Shown here: positions 47,102 through 56,455 of the stretch, piece after piece
Numbering within the stretch: position 1 is the first letter of the stretch
Layout of the letters: every line of letters starts with the position of its first letter
NCBI GenBank assembly: GCA_011391085.1
Contig: JAABRD010000019.1
Location: forward strand, 30,894-94,893
Direction: 5' to 3'
Source: Thiotrichaceae bacterium
Lineage (GTDB): Bacteria > Pseudomonadota > Gammaproteobacteria > Beggiatoales > Beggiatoaceae
Length of the DNA stretch: 64,000 nucleotides
Program-made: the position numbers and the translations under genes
Notes under the pieces: model-generated
Database searches by the model: none
The model's input: only the letters and a program-made list of their open reading frames with translations
What the model was told of the DNA's origin: nothing

Positions 47102-50100
47102 TGACGCAAAATCACTTCCTCAAGTATCTGACAAATCTGCTGTTCCTCAAAATTCTTCGCCAATCGCCGCAGTTTACTATTGAAACTCCGCAGCCGCGGA
47201 ACCGTTTGATCCAATTCATCCAACGCTTCGAGGATACCTCCAATGTCTCCTTGCATCGCCAAATCAAATAACTTTTCGGCTTGTTTGAGAGAGGGTTCGA
47301 TTTTTTCTTGTTGAACCGACGTTTTGAGGTCTTCCACGGTGGGTCCCTGAGACGTTTTCGCCACGGGCACATCGGTATCGTAAGTCCAAGTGAGATGCAG
47401 GTATTTGCGCAATAATTCGAGTAATACTTCCGCCCGAAACGGTTTGGCAATAAAGTCGTTGCAACCCGCCGACTGACTCTGTTGTTGATGACAATCAAAG
47501 ACACTGGCAGACGCCGCAATGATGGGGGTTTGTTCAAAACCAGGTAGTTTTCTAATTTGCCGAGTCGCTTCAAAACCGTCCATCACGGGCATCACGAGAT
47601 CCGTCAAAATCAAGTCCGGTTGCTGTTCTTTGGTTTGCATAACACCTTCTTGACCATTGGTTGCCTCCGTGACAATAAAACCTAATGGGGAGAGTAAATT
47701 GACCATGACAGCGCGGTTTTCCCACTTATCATCGATGACCAAAAGTTTGGGAGATCGACCTTCTATTCCGATAATGGTGGGGGCAACAGTTGTATTCTGC
47801 TTGATGAGACCAGACACTTCAAGCAATTCCAGGGTCATCCAAAAAGTGCTTCCACGTCCAACTTGACTGTCGACATGTAATTCTCCCCCCATCATTTCGA
47901 TTAATCGTTTCGTGATAGGCAATCCCAACCCAGTCCCTTCGGCTTTGTACTTGGCGTCGCCGACTTGATGAAAGGGGAGGAAAATTTTGTCAATATCTTC
48001 CGCGGCAATGCCAGGACCTGTATCTTCCACTTGAAAACGAATCTTTCCTTCTTGCAGACCCACTTTGAAACTGACGCCGCCGGCATCGGTAAATTTGACC
48101 GCGTTACCTAACAAGTTAAAGAGAATTTGGCGTAAACGTTTTTCGTCGGCACGGACGCCTAAAGGCAGATAGGACAATGGTTCAAATAGAAAAGCAATCC
48201 CTTTTTGTTGGGTCCGTATCTTAAACAGTTCCGTCAAATCTTGGAGGAATTTGTGAAAATCAATATCCACCAGATACAGTTCCACTTTACCTGCTTCTAT
48301 CTTGGAGAGGTCTAAAATGTCGTTAATCAAGGTGAGTAAGTATTCCCCACTGCGTTGAATAATGGCAATCCCTTCTTGCTGTTTGGGCGTTAACGTTTTA
48401 TCCCGTGCCAAAATTTGGGCATAGCCTAAAATACCATTGAGGGGAGTGCGCAGTTCGTGACTCATATTAGCAAGGAAGGTACTTTTGGCACGATTAGCCA
48501 CCTCTGCCGCTTCTTTGGCTTGTTGCAAAACTATTTCCGCCTCTTTGCGGTCGGTGATGTCTTCATGCACTCCTACCCATTCGTGGAGTTTACCGGTTTC
48601 ATCTAACAGAGGTACACCACGACCCCGCATATAGCGGTATAGACCATCATAACGGCGCACCCGATGTTCTATTTCATACAGTTTGCGTTCCTTCGTTGCA
48701 CTCAACCAGGCCACCGCAGTCTGTGCTTGGTCGTTAGGGTGAATCGCGTTCAGCCAGCCGTGTTGTACTTCTTCAAACGACTGACCGGTAAAAGCACTCC
48801 ACCCTGGTTGTTCGGTGACAACGCTACCATCCGCCGCGGTGGTCCAGACAATTTGTGACGTCGCGGCAATCAGGGAACGAAACCGGGCATCGCTACGGCG
48901 TAACGCTTCTTCCGCTTGCTTATGTTCGGTCATATCAACGTGGGTGCCCACAATTCGCACCATTTGACCCGCTTCATTTTTCACCCCGACTCCTCGCGAG
49001 AGGAGCCAAACATAATGACCTTGTTTATGTCTCATGCGAAATTCTATGGAATAAACGGAAGACTTGCCCGTGAGGTAATCATTGACCTGGGCAAACACAT
49101 GTTTCCGATCTTCTGGATGCAGGAAATTTACTCCAACGTCTAATTTCTGTTCCATAATCTCCTCTGGTGTATAGCCTAACATATCGCACCAACGGGGGGA
49201 ATAATAGACTTCTTGAGTTTGTAAATTCCAATCCCACAGCCCATCGGTGGCTCCCCGCATAGCCAGTTCAAACCGTTCTTCACTTCGCCGTAAAGCGGTC
49301 TCGGCTTGTTGACGTTCGGTGATGTCCCAAAGAACGATGACCATCGAGTCTATTTCACCTGCTGTTTCCCGTACACAATTGACAAATAGGCTAGTGTAAA
49401 CAAGCTGACCATCTTTGCGTACGAACCGTTTCTCTAACGAGTAGTTGCTTAATTGGCCGGCCAAGATTTTATTAAAGAAAGTAACTTCTGCTGATAAATC
49501 GTCAGGATAGGTTAATTCAACCCAGGTGACATTCATTAATTCCGTGCGGGAGTAACCTAACATGTCACAAAATTTATCATTGACTTGCAACCATTTTTGG
49601 GTAGGCGAGAGTTGGGCCATTCCAATCATAGGTAACTTGAAAAAATGACTCCATTGTTCTTCTCGTTTCCGCAACGCTTCGGTTCTGTCTGCCACTTCTT
49701 GTTCGAGGCGTTGGTGGTATTCTTTCAACAGGTCTTCTGCCTGTTTGTGGGTCGTAATATCTTGGGCTGTACCTAAAATACCGAATACTTGACCACTCGC
49801 ATCGTGTAGAGGAATTTTGTTGGTTTCTATCCAAGTCGTTACCCCTTCCTGGTTTTGTACCCTCTCCACAATTCCCAGTTTTGGTTTGTCGTTCCCCATC
49901 ACTAGGCGGTCATCTGCACGATAAACGTCCGCCCAGGGTTTCCAGGACAAGTCAAAGTCGGTTTTCCCAATAATTTCTTCTGTGCTGCTAAGTCCATTCA
50001 GTTGGATAACCTGTTGATTGCAACCTAGATAGACCGAGTTAAGGTCCTTCCAAAAGACCAACATGGGGAGATTGTCAATCACGGAACGCAATAATTCTTG

Positions 50101-51705
50101 CTGATGACGCAACGCTTCCTCCACTCGTTTGCGGCCAGTCATATCACGCATAATGGTGCCAATGGCAACCATTTTTCCGTCCTCCTCACGAAGTGCAATG
50201 ATGACTTGAGACACAGGAAGCGCAGTCCCGTTGCGATGTAACACCTCATTTTCTCCAGACCAAATATCTGTTTCCATGATGAAGGGTAAATATTCTTCTA
50301 TCACTTTTTGAGTCATTGCTGGTGAATGACAATCGGAAATTTTAAGGTGCGTCATCTCCTCTTTGGTGCGTCCTATCATCTGCAAACCGGCCATATTCAT
50401 ATAGAGGATATTACCTTGCAGATCGCCATAGCCAATAAAATCACTGGTCGTTTCAACTAACGCTTTAAGACGCGATAAGGACATTTCGCGATCCCGTAGC
50501 ATCTGTTCAGTACGTTCTCGCTGGGTGAACTCTTGATGCAGTTTAGCAAACACCTCATTGAAGGCCACTGCCAGTTTTCCCACCTCATCACTGGACCTCA
50601 CCGCCACGGAGTAAACGCGAGTTAAGTCCAGTCCTTTGGCAACCATCTGAGTCAACACGGTTGACATTGTGGTTGACATTGTGGCAATGGGAGTCAGTAA
50701 ACGATTCATGAAGAACAACAGGAGGAGAAGAACTGCGATCATGGCCACCACGCCAATTAGCAAGATGTATTCAGTCAAACGATAGACCGATTGAAGCGCA
50801 GTGGTAATAGGAATAGCCACCATGAATGACCAAGGGGGGGTTGCTTTGCCAATATGAATGGGAATGAATGTTTGATAAGTAGTTGTATTCAGGATGGGTG
50901 AAGTGGCGATGGTGAAATAGGATTGTCCCTGACGAATAGCGTCTGTGAGGTTCGAGTTGAATTTTAATTCAGCGATATTTTGACCCACGTATTTGGTTTC
51001 ATGATGGGCCACAATCACACCGCTATTACCCATCAGGGCTGCGTAACCGCCCCCCAAGACGTTGACTTGAGAAATTTCAGCTTGAAGTTTGTCTGGCAGA
51101 TAGTCTATGCCTACCACGCCCACAAATTTACCCTTATATAACAACGGCACGATGGCACTGGTAAGTAACATCTCTTTACCAGACACCTTATAAAGATAGG
51201 GTTCCAACAAAATTTCCTGACGAATTTTTTGGGGAATTTGATAGTAATCAGAGGTTTCCCAATCCACATTGGGTTCAACCACCACCTGGTCACCGTTCCA
51301 ATGCCAATAGTAATTGACGCGGCCGGTGGCATCATGACCTGGCGCATTGACAAAATCGACATCTTTGCCGTCAAATGCGTTTGGTTCCCATAACGTCCAG
51401 GCCCCCAAAATATCTTGGTCTTTTTTAATCGTGGTGATGAGAAGGTCATTGATAAATTCTCTATCATGGATTTGTTGTTGCACGAGTTCAAGCAAGATAA
51501 TTTCTAACATGCGGGCCTTTTCCAAGAGTCTTTCAAGACGACCTTGAACTAACCAGGCATTTTTATGGGCCGTTTCTTCAGCGACTTGGTAGGCCAGCGT
51601 GGTGACAGTTTGAGTGGTATGATGATGAATGACCCAAATCGTAGAGGAGAACGCTAGGAGAATGGTGATGCCCACTAAGAGGGATAATTTCCATTTTATT
51701 TTCAT
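47083..51705 (-). CDS. Giant hybrid sensor histidine kinase with Cache and multiple PAS domains (kinase 2)
   Basis: A 1540-residue sensor. A first membrane helix (about 6-26), a periplasmic double-Cache region (ILGAWTLWEPNAFDGKDVDF, VVGIDYLPDKLQAEIS, and so on) and a second helix (about 310-332) precede HAMP and five PAS/PAC units (about 425-1055; repeated ITERQQAE-type and EHKQAEEAL linkers). The kinase core has His1083 in MSHELRTPLNG and ATP motifs NLLGNAVKF, DTGPGI and GTGLGLPI. The receiver has Asp1369 in TDLVMPVMDG. The helical tail (MQGDIGGILEALDELDQT, LAKNFEEQQ) matches that of kinase 1. The ATG at 51705 starts the first membrane helix; the open frame upstream to 51822 is not credible. 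The final residues and TAG stop lie in a palindromic repeat (47064-47101). Confidence 0.92.
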   Translation of the reverse strand: MKIKWKLSLLVGITILLAFSSTIWVIHHHTTQTVTTLAYQVAEETAHKNAWLVQGRLERLLEKARMLEIILLELVQQQIHDREFINDLLITTIKKDQDILGAWTLWEPNAFDGKDVDFVNAPGHDATGRVNYYWHWNGDQVVVEPNVDWETSDYYQIPQKIRQEILLEPYLYKVSGKEMLLTSAIVPLLYKGKFVGVVGIDYLPDKLQAEISQVNVLGGGYAALMGNSGVIVAHHETKYVGQNIAELKFNSNLTDAIRQGQSYFTIATSPILNTTTYQTFIPIHIGKATPPWSFMVAIPITTALQSVYRLTEYILLIGVVAMIAVLLLLLFFMNRLLTPIATMSTTMSTVLTQMVAKGLDLTRVYSVAVRSSDEVGKLAVAFNEVFAKLHQEFTQRERTEQMLRDREMSLSRLKALVETTSDFIGYGDLQGNILYMNMAGLQMIGRTKEEMTHLKISDCHSPAMTQKVIEEYLPFIMETDIWSGENEVLHRNGTALPVSQVIIALREEDGKMVAIGTIMRDMTGRKRVEEALRHQQELLRSVIDNLPMLVFWKDLNSVYLGCNQQVIQLNGLSSTEEIIGKTDFDLSWKPWADVYRADDRLVMGNDKPKLGIVERVQNQEGVTTWIETNKIPLHDASGQVFGILGTAQDITTHKQAEDLLKEYHQRLEQEVADRTEALRKREEQWSHFFKLPMIGMAQLSPTQKWLQVNDKFCDMLGYSRTELMNVTWVELTYPDDLSAEVTFFNKILAGQLSNYSLEKRFVRKDGQLVYTSLFVNCVRETAGEIDSMVIVLWDITERQQAETALRRSEERFELAMRGATDGLWDWNLQTQEVYYSPRWCDMLGYTPEEIMEQKLDVGVNFLHPEDRKHVFAQVNDYLTGKSSVYSIEFRMRHKQGHYVWLLSRGVGVKNEAGQMVRIVGTHVDMTEHKQAEEALRRSDARFRSLIAATSQIVWTTAADGSVVTEQPGWSAFTGQSFEEVQHGWLNAIHPNDQAQTAVAWLSATKERKLYEIEHRVRRYDGLYRYMRGRGVPLLDETGKLHEWVGVHEDITDRKEAEIVLQQAKEAAEVANRAKSTFLANMSHELRTPLNGILGYAQILARDKTLTPKQQEGIAIIQRSGEYLLTLINDILDLSKIEAGKVELYLVDIDFHKFLQDLTELFKIRTQQKGIAFLFEPLSYLPLGVRADEKRLRQILFNLLGNAVKFTDAGGVSFKVGLQEGKIRFQVEDTGPGIAAEDIDKIFLPFHQVGDAKYKAEGTGLGLPITKRLIEMMGGELHVDSQVGRGSTFWMTLELLEVSGLIKQNTTVAPTIIGIEGRSPKLLVIDDKWENRAVMVNLLSPLGFIVTEATNGQEGVMQTKEQQPDLILTDLVMPVMDGFEATRQIRKLPGFEQTPIIAASASVFDCHQQQSQSAGCNDFIAKPFRAEVLLELLRKYLHLTWTYDTDVPVAKTSQGPTVEDLKTSVQQEKIEPSLKQAEKLFDLAMQGDIGGILEALDELDQTVPRLRSFNSKLRRLAKNFEEQQICQILEEVILRHQESKA

Positions 51706-51948
51706 AATTTTATGTGTATTGCCATGAGGATATGTATTTTGAGACGGGAGAATGTTAGCATGTTTAGGAAAAAGTTTCAAGGGAGATAAGTTGAAAAATC
51801 CGTCATCTCTTGTGATTGCCATGATAGTGAATTAAGGGCCGTTTGAACTTATTAACTCTTTTTGATAAATTATAATTTGATAAATTATAAAATGAATTTA
51901 CTGAATCAGGATTTACGCAATGTTCAATGAGTGCTTCGGACCGTTAAC

Positions 51949-51981
51949 AAACCTGACAGGTCTTAAAGACCTGTCAGGTTT
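51949..51981. repeat. 'aaacctgacaggtctt' palindrome
   Basis: aaacctgacaggtctt and its exact complement with one central base; a perfect form of the repeats at 20968 and 21753. It lies in the 380-bp gap between kinase 2 and the nucleoside transporter; the rest of that gap is AT-rich with no gene seen. Confidence 0.8.
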
Positions 51982-52085
51982 AACTCACTCTTTTGGGCAG
52001 CACGACTCTGTCAACTCAATAGTTATACGAATTTCTACGTGAGTCCTAATCTATAAAACAATTTGACCTTAACAACATCAACCCC

Positions 52086-53330
52086 ATGCTAATACAAAAC
52101 ATCCTTGGATTTTTCACCATTTTGCTACTCGCTTACCTGATGAGTGAAGCCAAAGCGGCGGTGAAATGGAAGGCCATTGGAATGGCTTGTCTTATTCACT
52201 TCTCGTTGGTCATCATCTTTTTAAAAATGCCGTTTTTCAGAGAAGTGTTCGAATTTCTCAATCAAGTGGTTCTGGCCTTGGAAACGGCCACCACGGCAGG
52301 CACTTCCTTTGTGTTTGGCTATTTGGGAGGCGGGAAACCACCTTTTGAAATGGTTTCGCCACAGTTCTCCTTTGTCCTGGCATTTAAGGCATTGCCTATT
52401 ATCCTGGTCATCAGTGCGTTGTCTTATCTCCTCTACTATTACCGAATTTTACCTGCCATTGTCAATTTTTTCGCTTACCTACTGCAAAAAAGTTTACATA
52501 TCGGGGGCCCGGTGGGACTCAGTGCGGCAGCCAATGCGTTTGTGGGAATGGTGGAGGCACCGTTATTGGTTCGACCTTATCTCAACACGTTGACCAGAGG
52601 AGAAATTTTTTCCGTGATGGTTGCAGGGTTAGCCACGATTTCGGGAACCGTAATGGTGTTATACGCAAATATTTTGCGTCCCACGTTACCCTCGGCGATG
52701 GGTCATATTTTAACCGCGTCGGTACTCAATGTCCTCTCTTCCCTTATCCTTTCGATGCTGATGGTACCGCATCAAAATGAGAATGTGCAACGGCATGTAG
52801 AACTGCCTCAATTTTCCGATAGTGCGATGGATGCTTTGGTAAAGGGCACTGCCGATGGTGTAAAATTGTTGGTGAACGTGATTGCTATGTTGATTGTGTT
52901 AGTCGCTATGGTTAATCTCATTAATCAACTGTTGCAACTGTTACCGCCGCTATTTGGTCAACCGGTGACGTTGCAACAAATTTTGGGTCTGTTAATGGCA
53001 CCTTTAACGTTTCTAATAGGGATTCCTGTTTCGGATATTTTCACCACCGGCGCGTTGATGGGGACTAAGGTGGTGTTAAATGAATTGATCGCTTATGTGG
53101 AACTGTCGCAGTTACCCGACTCAGCTTTATCGGAGAGAAGCAGAATTATTATGACTTATGCCTTATGCGGTTTTGCGAATATCGGCAGTTTAGGCATTAT
53201 GATAGGCGGAATGACGGCAATGGCACCGGCAAAACGCGAAGATATTATTTCTTTGGGTATGAAATCAGTCTGGGCCGGTGTATTAGCCACTTGTTTGACG
53301 GCGACAGTCGTGGGGATGGTGATTGAGTGA
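52086..53330 (+). CDS. Concentrative nucleoside transporter (CNT/NupC family)
   Basis: A 414-residue inner-membrane protein with about ten hydrophobic segments. It matches the CNT family, which imports nucleosides with protons or sodium. The signature segments are AFKALPIILVISALSYLLYY, GGPVGLSAAANAFVGMVEAP (binding-site loop, about 140-159), LTRGEIFSVMVAGLATISGT, and near the end TYALCGFANIGSLGIMIGGM. The N-terminal part carries the usual short Nucleos_tra2_N domain. Length is close to E. coli NupC (400). The ATG at 52086 begins a hydrophobic helix. It stands alone. Confidence 0.92.
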   Translation: MLIQNILGFFTILLLAYLMSEAKAAVKWKAIGMACLIHFSLVIIFLKMPFFREVFEFLNQVVLALETATTAGTSFVFGYLGGGKPPFEMVSPQFSFVLAFKALPIILVISALSYLLYYYRILPAIVNFFAYLLQKSLHIGGPVGLSAAANAFVGMVEAPLLVRPYLNTLTRGEIFSVMVAGLATISGTVMVLYANILRPTLPSAMGHILTASVLNVLSSLILSMLMVPHQNENVQRHVELPQFSDSAMDALVKGTADGVKLLVNVIAMLIVLVAMVNLINQLLQLLPPLFGQPVTLQQILGLLMAPLTFLIGIPVSDIFTTGALMGTKVVLNELIAYVELSQLPDSALSERSRIIMTYALCGFANIGSLGIMIGGMTAMAPAKREDIISLGMKSVWAGVLATCLTATVVGMVIE

Positions 53331-53374
53331 AGTGGTAGAGGATGACTTTTAAAATGATTTGAGGTATGATGCAG

Positions 53375-53406
53375 AAACTAAGTTTCTTTAAGAAACTTAG
53401 TTTTTT
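53375..53406 (+). terminator. Possible terminator hairpin ('aaactaagtttctt' palindrome)
   Basis: aaactaagtttctt and aagaaacttagttt arms are followed by a run of T, 45 bases after the transporter stop. It belongs to the dispersed aaactaagtttctt family, so the terminator role is inferred from position only. Confidence 0.5.
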
Positions 53407-53439
53407 ATTCCCACGTCAACTTATTTGAACAACGGTCTT

Positions 53440-54072
53440 ATGAAAAAAATGCTGCAATTTATTTTTGGATTATTCGCCCTCATCACGTTCTTCATCATGG
53501 GATGCAATTTTTGGATTGAACAACAAACGCAGGATCGGTTATATTCAGACTCCAATGCGATTCCTTCCAAAACCGTAGCCCTCGTGTTGGGCACGGTCAG
53601 ACACCTTGGTAATGGACGAATTAATCGTTATTTTCAATATCGCATTGATGCCGCTGTAGAACTTTACAAAGCCGGCAAGGTTAAACATATTCTCGTCAGT
53701 GGCGATAATCGTTTTAAATATTATAATGAACCGATAGAAATGAAAAAAGCGTTAATGGCCCAAGGTGTTCCGCCAGACATTATCACTTTGGACTATGCCG
53801 GATTTCGCACATTAGATTCCGTTGTCCGCGCCCAGAAGGTGTTTTCTCAGGATGACTTTATCATTGTGTCGCAAGCCTTTCACAATGAACGCGCTTTGTT
53901 TATTTGCGATTTTTATAAAATTAACGCGATTGGTTTCAATGCCAAAGGGATCCCGCTGGCGGAAGACTTGAAGACGCCGATGCGGGAATATTTGGCGCGA
54001 TTTCGGGCCGTGTTAGATTTATACGTGTTGAATACTCAACCTAGATTTTTAGGGGAGAAGGTAGAAATTTAG
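53440..54072 (+). CDS. sanA: SanA/YdcF-family (DUF218) membrane protein
   Basis: A 210-residue protein with one N-terminal membrane helix (about 3-22). The DUF218 domain begins TVALVLGTVRHLGNGRINRY, continues YRIDAAVELYKAGKVKHILVSGDN (the glycine-rich substrate region), EPIEMKKALMAQGVPPDII, and DFIIVSQAFHNERALFICD, all typical of SanA, the E. coli envelope-barrier protein that affects vancomycin sensitivity at high temperature. The ATG at 53440 is used because it begins the helix; a TTG 15 bases earlier is open but weaker. The TAG stop (54070-54072) lies within the left copy of a 12-bp direct repeat created by the element at 54077. Confidence 0.88.
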   Translation: MKKMLQFIFGLFALITFFIMGCNFWIEQQTQDRLYSDSNAIPSKTVALVLGTVRHLGNGRINRYFQYRIDAAVELYKAGKVKHILVSGDNRFKYYNEPIEMKKALMAQGVPPDIITLDYAGFRTLDSVVRAQKVFSQDDFIIVSQAFHNERALFICDFYKINAIGFNAKGIPLAEDLKTPMREYLARFRAVLDLYVLNTQPRFLGEKVEI

Positions 54073-54076
54073 AGGA

Positions 54077-54187
54077 GGGTAGTGATGCAATGTGGGTGAT
54101 ATGTTTACCCTCACCCCCGGCCCCTCTCCCAGAGGGGCCGGGGGTGAGGGAAACTCTATGAATATCACCCAGATTGCATCACTACCC
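54077..54187. mobile_element. MITE-like element inserted between sanA and the next gene, 12-bp target duplication
   Basis: Ends gggtagtgatgcaatgtggg and its complement (cactaccc). The interior is the ccctcacccccggcccctct palindrome also seen at 556-718. AAATTTAGAGGA stands at 54065-54076 and again at 54188-54199. Without the element and one repeat, the sequence reads gaaatttagaggagaactta then ATG: the sanA stop and the next gene's ribosome binding site would be 17 bp apart in one operon. Confidence 0.88.
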
Positions 54188-54207
54188 AAATTTAGAGGAG
54201 AACTTAA

Positions 54208-54915
54208 ATGGGTTTAGATGCAGTTGAATTAGTCATGGCAATGGAAGAGACGTTTGACGTAACCATTTCCGATGCAGAGGCGGAGAGGACACTCACGCCC
54301 ACAGATGCCATTCATCTGATTGCTTCCAAATTGGAAATCAGTCAGCAACCACAATGTTTGACGCAAACGGCTTTTTATTTTTTACGTGATAAAGTGGTCA
54401 ACGGGTGCCACGCATTATCACGTCCTCAAGTTCGAATAGATACCAACTTGCGGGAGACAATTCCGAAAGACTTGCACACTTGGGTATGGAAGACGATTGC
54501 CAGTGAAGGGAAACTGCGTTTACTTGACTTAGAAAGACCGCGTTGGTTAACGTGGCTGATTGGAGGATGGTCTATGAGTGCCGCAATTTTGACTACCATT
54601 GGGTTGCTATGGTTCGTCGAACCAATGGGGGGGTTGGGCAGTGTGGTGGTAGGATTGTGCATAGCCTACTTGGTTAGCACACTCGGATTTTATTTGACAA
54701 AATCTTACCGTCGTGAAATTCCGGCAAGGTATGGAGAGGTCGCGAAATTGGTAAGGGTCCTGGTGAGGTCGAATCTTGATTTTTTCAAGAAGAACGGTAA
54801 ACAATGGACTTATGAACAGATTCGAACGATGGTAAAATGTCTCGTCATGGAAGTGTTAGGCACCGAGGAATATCATGAGGATTGGAGATTTGTGGAGGAC
54901 TTTGGGATAGATTAA
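54208..54915 (+). CDS. Acyl-carrier-protein-like domain fused to a two-helix membrane region; lacks the phosphopantetheine serine
   Basis: A 235-residue protein. Residues 1-42 (GLDAVELVMAMEETF, ISDAEAERTLTPTDAIHLIA) align with helices II-III of acyl carrier proteins, but at the DSL attachment motif the protein begins M-G-L-D, so the modified serine is absent. Residues 110-160 hold two membrane helices (LTWLIGGWSMSAAILTTIGL, VVGLCIAYLVSTLGFYL). The C-terminal part is soluble (KKNGKQWTYEQIRTMVKCLV). Similar ACP-like proteins starting MGLD are annotated in other proteobacteria; their role is unknown. gaggag lies eight bases before the ATG. Before the element at 54077 inserted, the gene was in a tight operon with sanA. 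Confidence 0.7.
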   Translation: MGLDAVELVMAMEETFDVTISDAEAERTLTPTDAIHLIASKLEISQQPQCLTQTAFYFLRDKVVNGCHALSRPQVRIDTNLRETIPKDLHTWVWKTIASEGKLRLLDLERPRWLTWLIGGWSMSAAILTTIGLLWFVEPMGGLGSVVVGLCIAYLVSTLGFYLTKSYRREIPARYGEVAKLVRVLVRSNLDFFKKNGKQWTYEQIRTMVKCLVMEVLGTEEYHEDWRFVEDFGID

Positions 54916-54957
54916 TCAGTTTTACCATAATGCACTGGAGGATGTAGAGTCACCGGT

Positions 54958-55192
54958 GGAGTGGAGGCTTTAGCCGCAATGCCATTAAGTTAAGGTACGG
55001 TGGAGTGGAGGCTTTAGTCGGCCGGCGGTAGGCGATCCGCAATTTTAGTGGGGGGGTGATGCCTACTGCCGGCCGGCTAAAGCCTCCACTCCACCGAAAT
55101 TTTCCTTAACTTAATGGCATTGAGGCTTTAGCCGGGGGATTGGCACCTCATCCAAAATCAGGGCAACTCCCACCGGCTAAAGCCTCTACTCC
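54958..55192. mobile_element. Nested repeat: 'ggagtggaggctttagccg' element interrupted by a second element
   Basis: The outer element starts ggagtggaggctttagccg (54958) and ends ggctaaagcctctactcc (55192). The second element (54977-55122) sits in its left arm, with aggctttagccg on both sides (54965-54976 and 55123-55134). A further half-copy extends to 55228. The gap 54916-55321 contains no gene. Confidence 0.8.
54977..55122. mobile_element. MITE-like element, 'caatgccattaa' ends, inverted copy
   Basis: Ends caatgccattaagttaagg and ccttaacttaatggcattg are complementary. Compared with 35218-35357 the short unique segments beside the inner palindrome (tacgg and gaaatttt types) are exchanged, so this copy is inserted in the other orientation. 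146 bp. Confidence 0.8.
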
Positions 55193-55250
55193 AGTGGAGA
55201 CCCTCCCACCGGCTAAAGCCTCTACTCCAGCGGTGTATGACAAAACTAAC

Positions 55251-55284
55251 GCTTTGAACTCCTAAAGGGGTGGAGTCCAAAGCA
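55251..55284. repeat. 'gctttgaactcc' palindrome
   Basis: gctttgaactcc and ggagtccaaagc arms around taaaggggt, followed by another half-copy (atagctttgagtc). It lies 38 bp beyond the DUF928 stop. Confidence 0.7.
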
Positions 55285-55321
55285 TAGCTTTGAGTCTAGT
55301 ATATTACTTGACGTCCATTTA

Positions 55322-56062
55322 CTATGGATTTAAAGCGGCTACTTTTTCCAACCCACCCTGTTTTAACAGGTTGGCACGTACTTCGCGCCATTTTTGGTCA
55401 TTAGGACGACCTTTTTCGATCAGGTTCGTCAGGCTAGTCAGGGCATCGTACCAATAGCCATGTTCGGCATACAGGTAAGGCAACGTTTCTTCACCGGCTT
55501 GTTTGAAAGACTTCTCCACGTCGGTCGCAGGCGTAACCACCTTAATCATGCCGGAGGCAATGACATTTAATGAGGGGTTAGCGGTGTCGCATTGTAATGA
55601 GACAGACCACTTGTAATTGACATTCTCTTTCAAACTGATGCCATGGGTGGCCAGCGGTAAAGTCTGGATACCCACTGGGACCGCAATGGTCATTTCCTTG
55701 TCCAACACCGGTTCAGGAAAATCCCTAGACTCTTCTGCTATCGTGAAGAGGAACTTGGCTGACACGGGCATGGAAACTGACCAATACAAGGTCGGTTGTT
55801 TAGACAGCGTTTGGCCGATACTGTCAGGGGCCAATACTTGCAAAGAGAAAGATTCGTCGATGCCGGCGACATCTTTACATACACCGCGGACTCCACGGCT
55901 ACCTGCACCCACACGACGCACTGGGGCGCCTGTAACGGCAGGTTTATAAGCTATCTCCGCCGCCTGTGCCAAAGAGGGACCAAATACTGGAAGGGGGGCT
56001 GAAATGGCTAAGGCAAAGCCCATCGTAACAATTGAAAAAGAAGAAAGTTTTATGGCGTTCAT
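55322..56062 (-). CDS. DUF928 secreted protein
   Basis: A 246-residue protein with a signal peptide (about 1-34, ending AQA). The body matches DUF928: RRVGAGSRGVRGVCKDVAGI, then SKQPTLYWSVSMPVSAKFLF, LPLATHGISLKENVNYKWSV, and a C-terminal helical section (DVEKSFKQAGEETLPYLYAE, GYWYDALTSLTNLIEKG). DUF928 proteins are found mainly in cyanobacteria and sulfur bacteria, usually beside CHAT or CHASE2 genes; their function is unknown. gaggatt lies nine bases before the ATG at 56062. The CHAT gene at 56456 is divergent, so the two may share the 393-bp control region, which also holds the element at 56260. Confidence 0.85.
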   Translation of the reverse strand: MNAIKLSSFSIVTMGFALAISAPLPVFGPSLAQAAEIAYKPAVTGAPVRRVGAGSRGVRGVCKDVAGIDESFSLQVLAPDSIGQTLSKQPTLYWSVSMPVSAKFLFTIAEESRDFPEPVLDKEMTIAVPVGIQTLPLATHGISLKENVNYKWSVSLQCDTANPSLNVIASGMIKVVTPATDVEKSFKQAGEETLPYLYAEHGYWYDALTSLTNLIEKGRPNDQKWREVRANLLKQGGLEKVAALNP

Positions 56063-56259
56063 TGTATAATCCTCGTTATCTAGGTTAAGAGTTGATGTAA
56101 GCTAACAAGAATAAGCATGGCAAATTTTTTGTCATTTGTCAAACTGGTTTAGGTTGTTAGCCCTCACATCCCTTATAATGGGGTGAACTCAATGAAAAAT
56201 CTATATGCGACAAATACCCAGATAGATGGGCAAAATACGCATTACAATATGTGCTGGTT

Positions 56260-56411
56260 TTATAGAGTAGTATTCTAACCAAATTGTACGTTTCCCGTCT
56301 TTCGCGCAATAAGAATTATTGCGCCCGTGCGTCCGCTATGCTACGGCGCGAAGCGCAATAATTCTTATTGCGCTCCAGAAGAAATTGTACAAATTTGAAG
56401 GAATATTACTA
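56260..56411. mobile_element. MITE-like element with TA target duplication, 152 bp (copy C)
   Basis: The right end gaatattacta followed by TA matches copies A and B; the left end (tagagtagtattc) has a two-base extension, also preceded by TA. The interior palindrome (gcgcaataagaattattgcg / cgcaataattcttattgcgc) is the same. It lies in the control region between the divergent DUF928 and CHAT genes. Confidence 0.8.
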
Positions 56412-56455
56412 TAACTACCCAATTTTTATCATCAATAATTTAAAGAGGTCATCAA

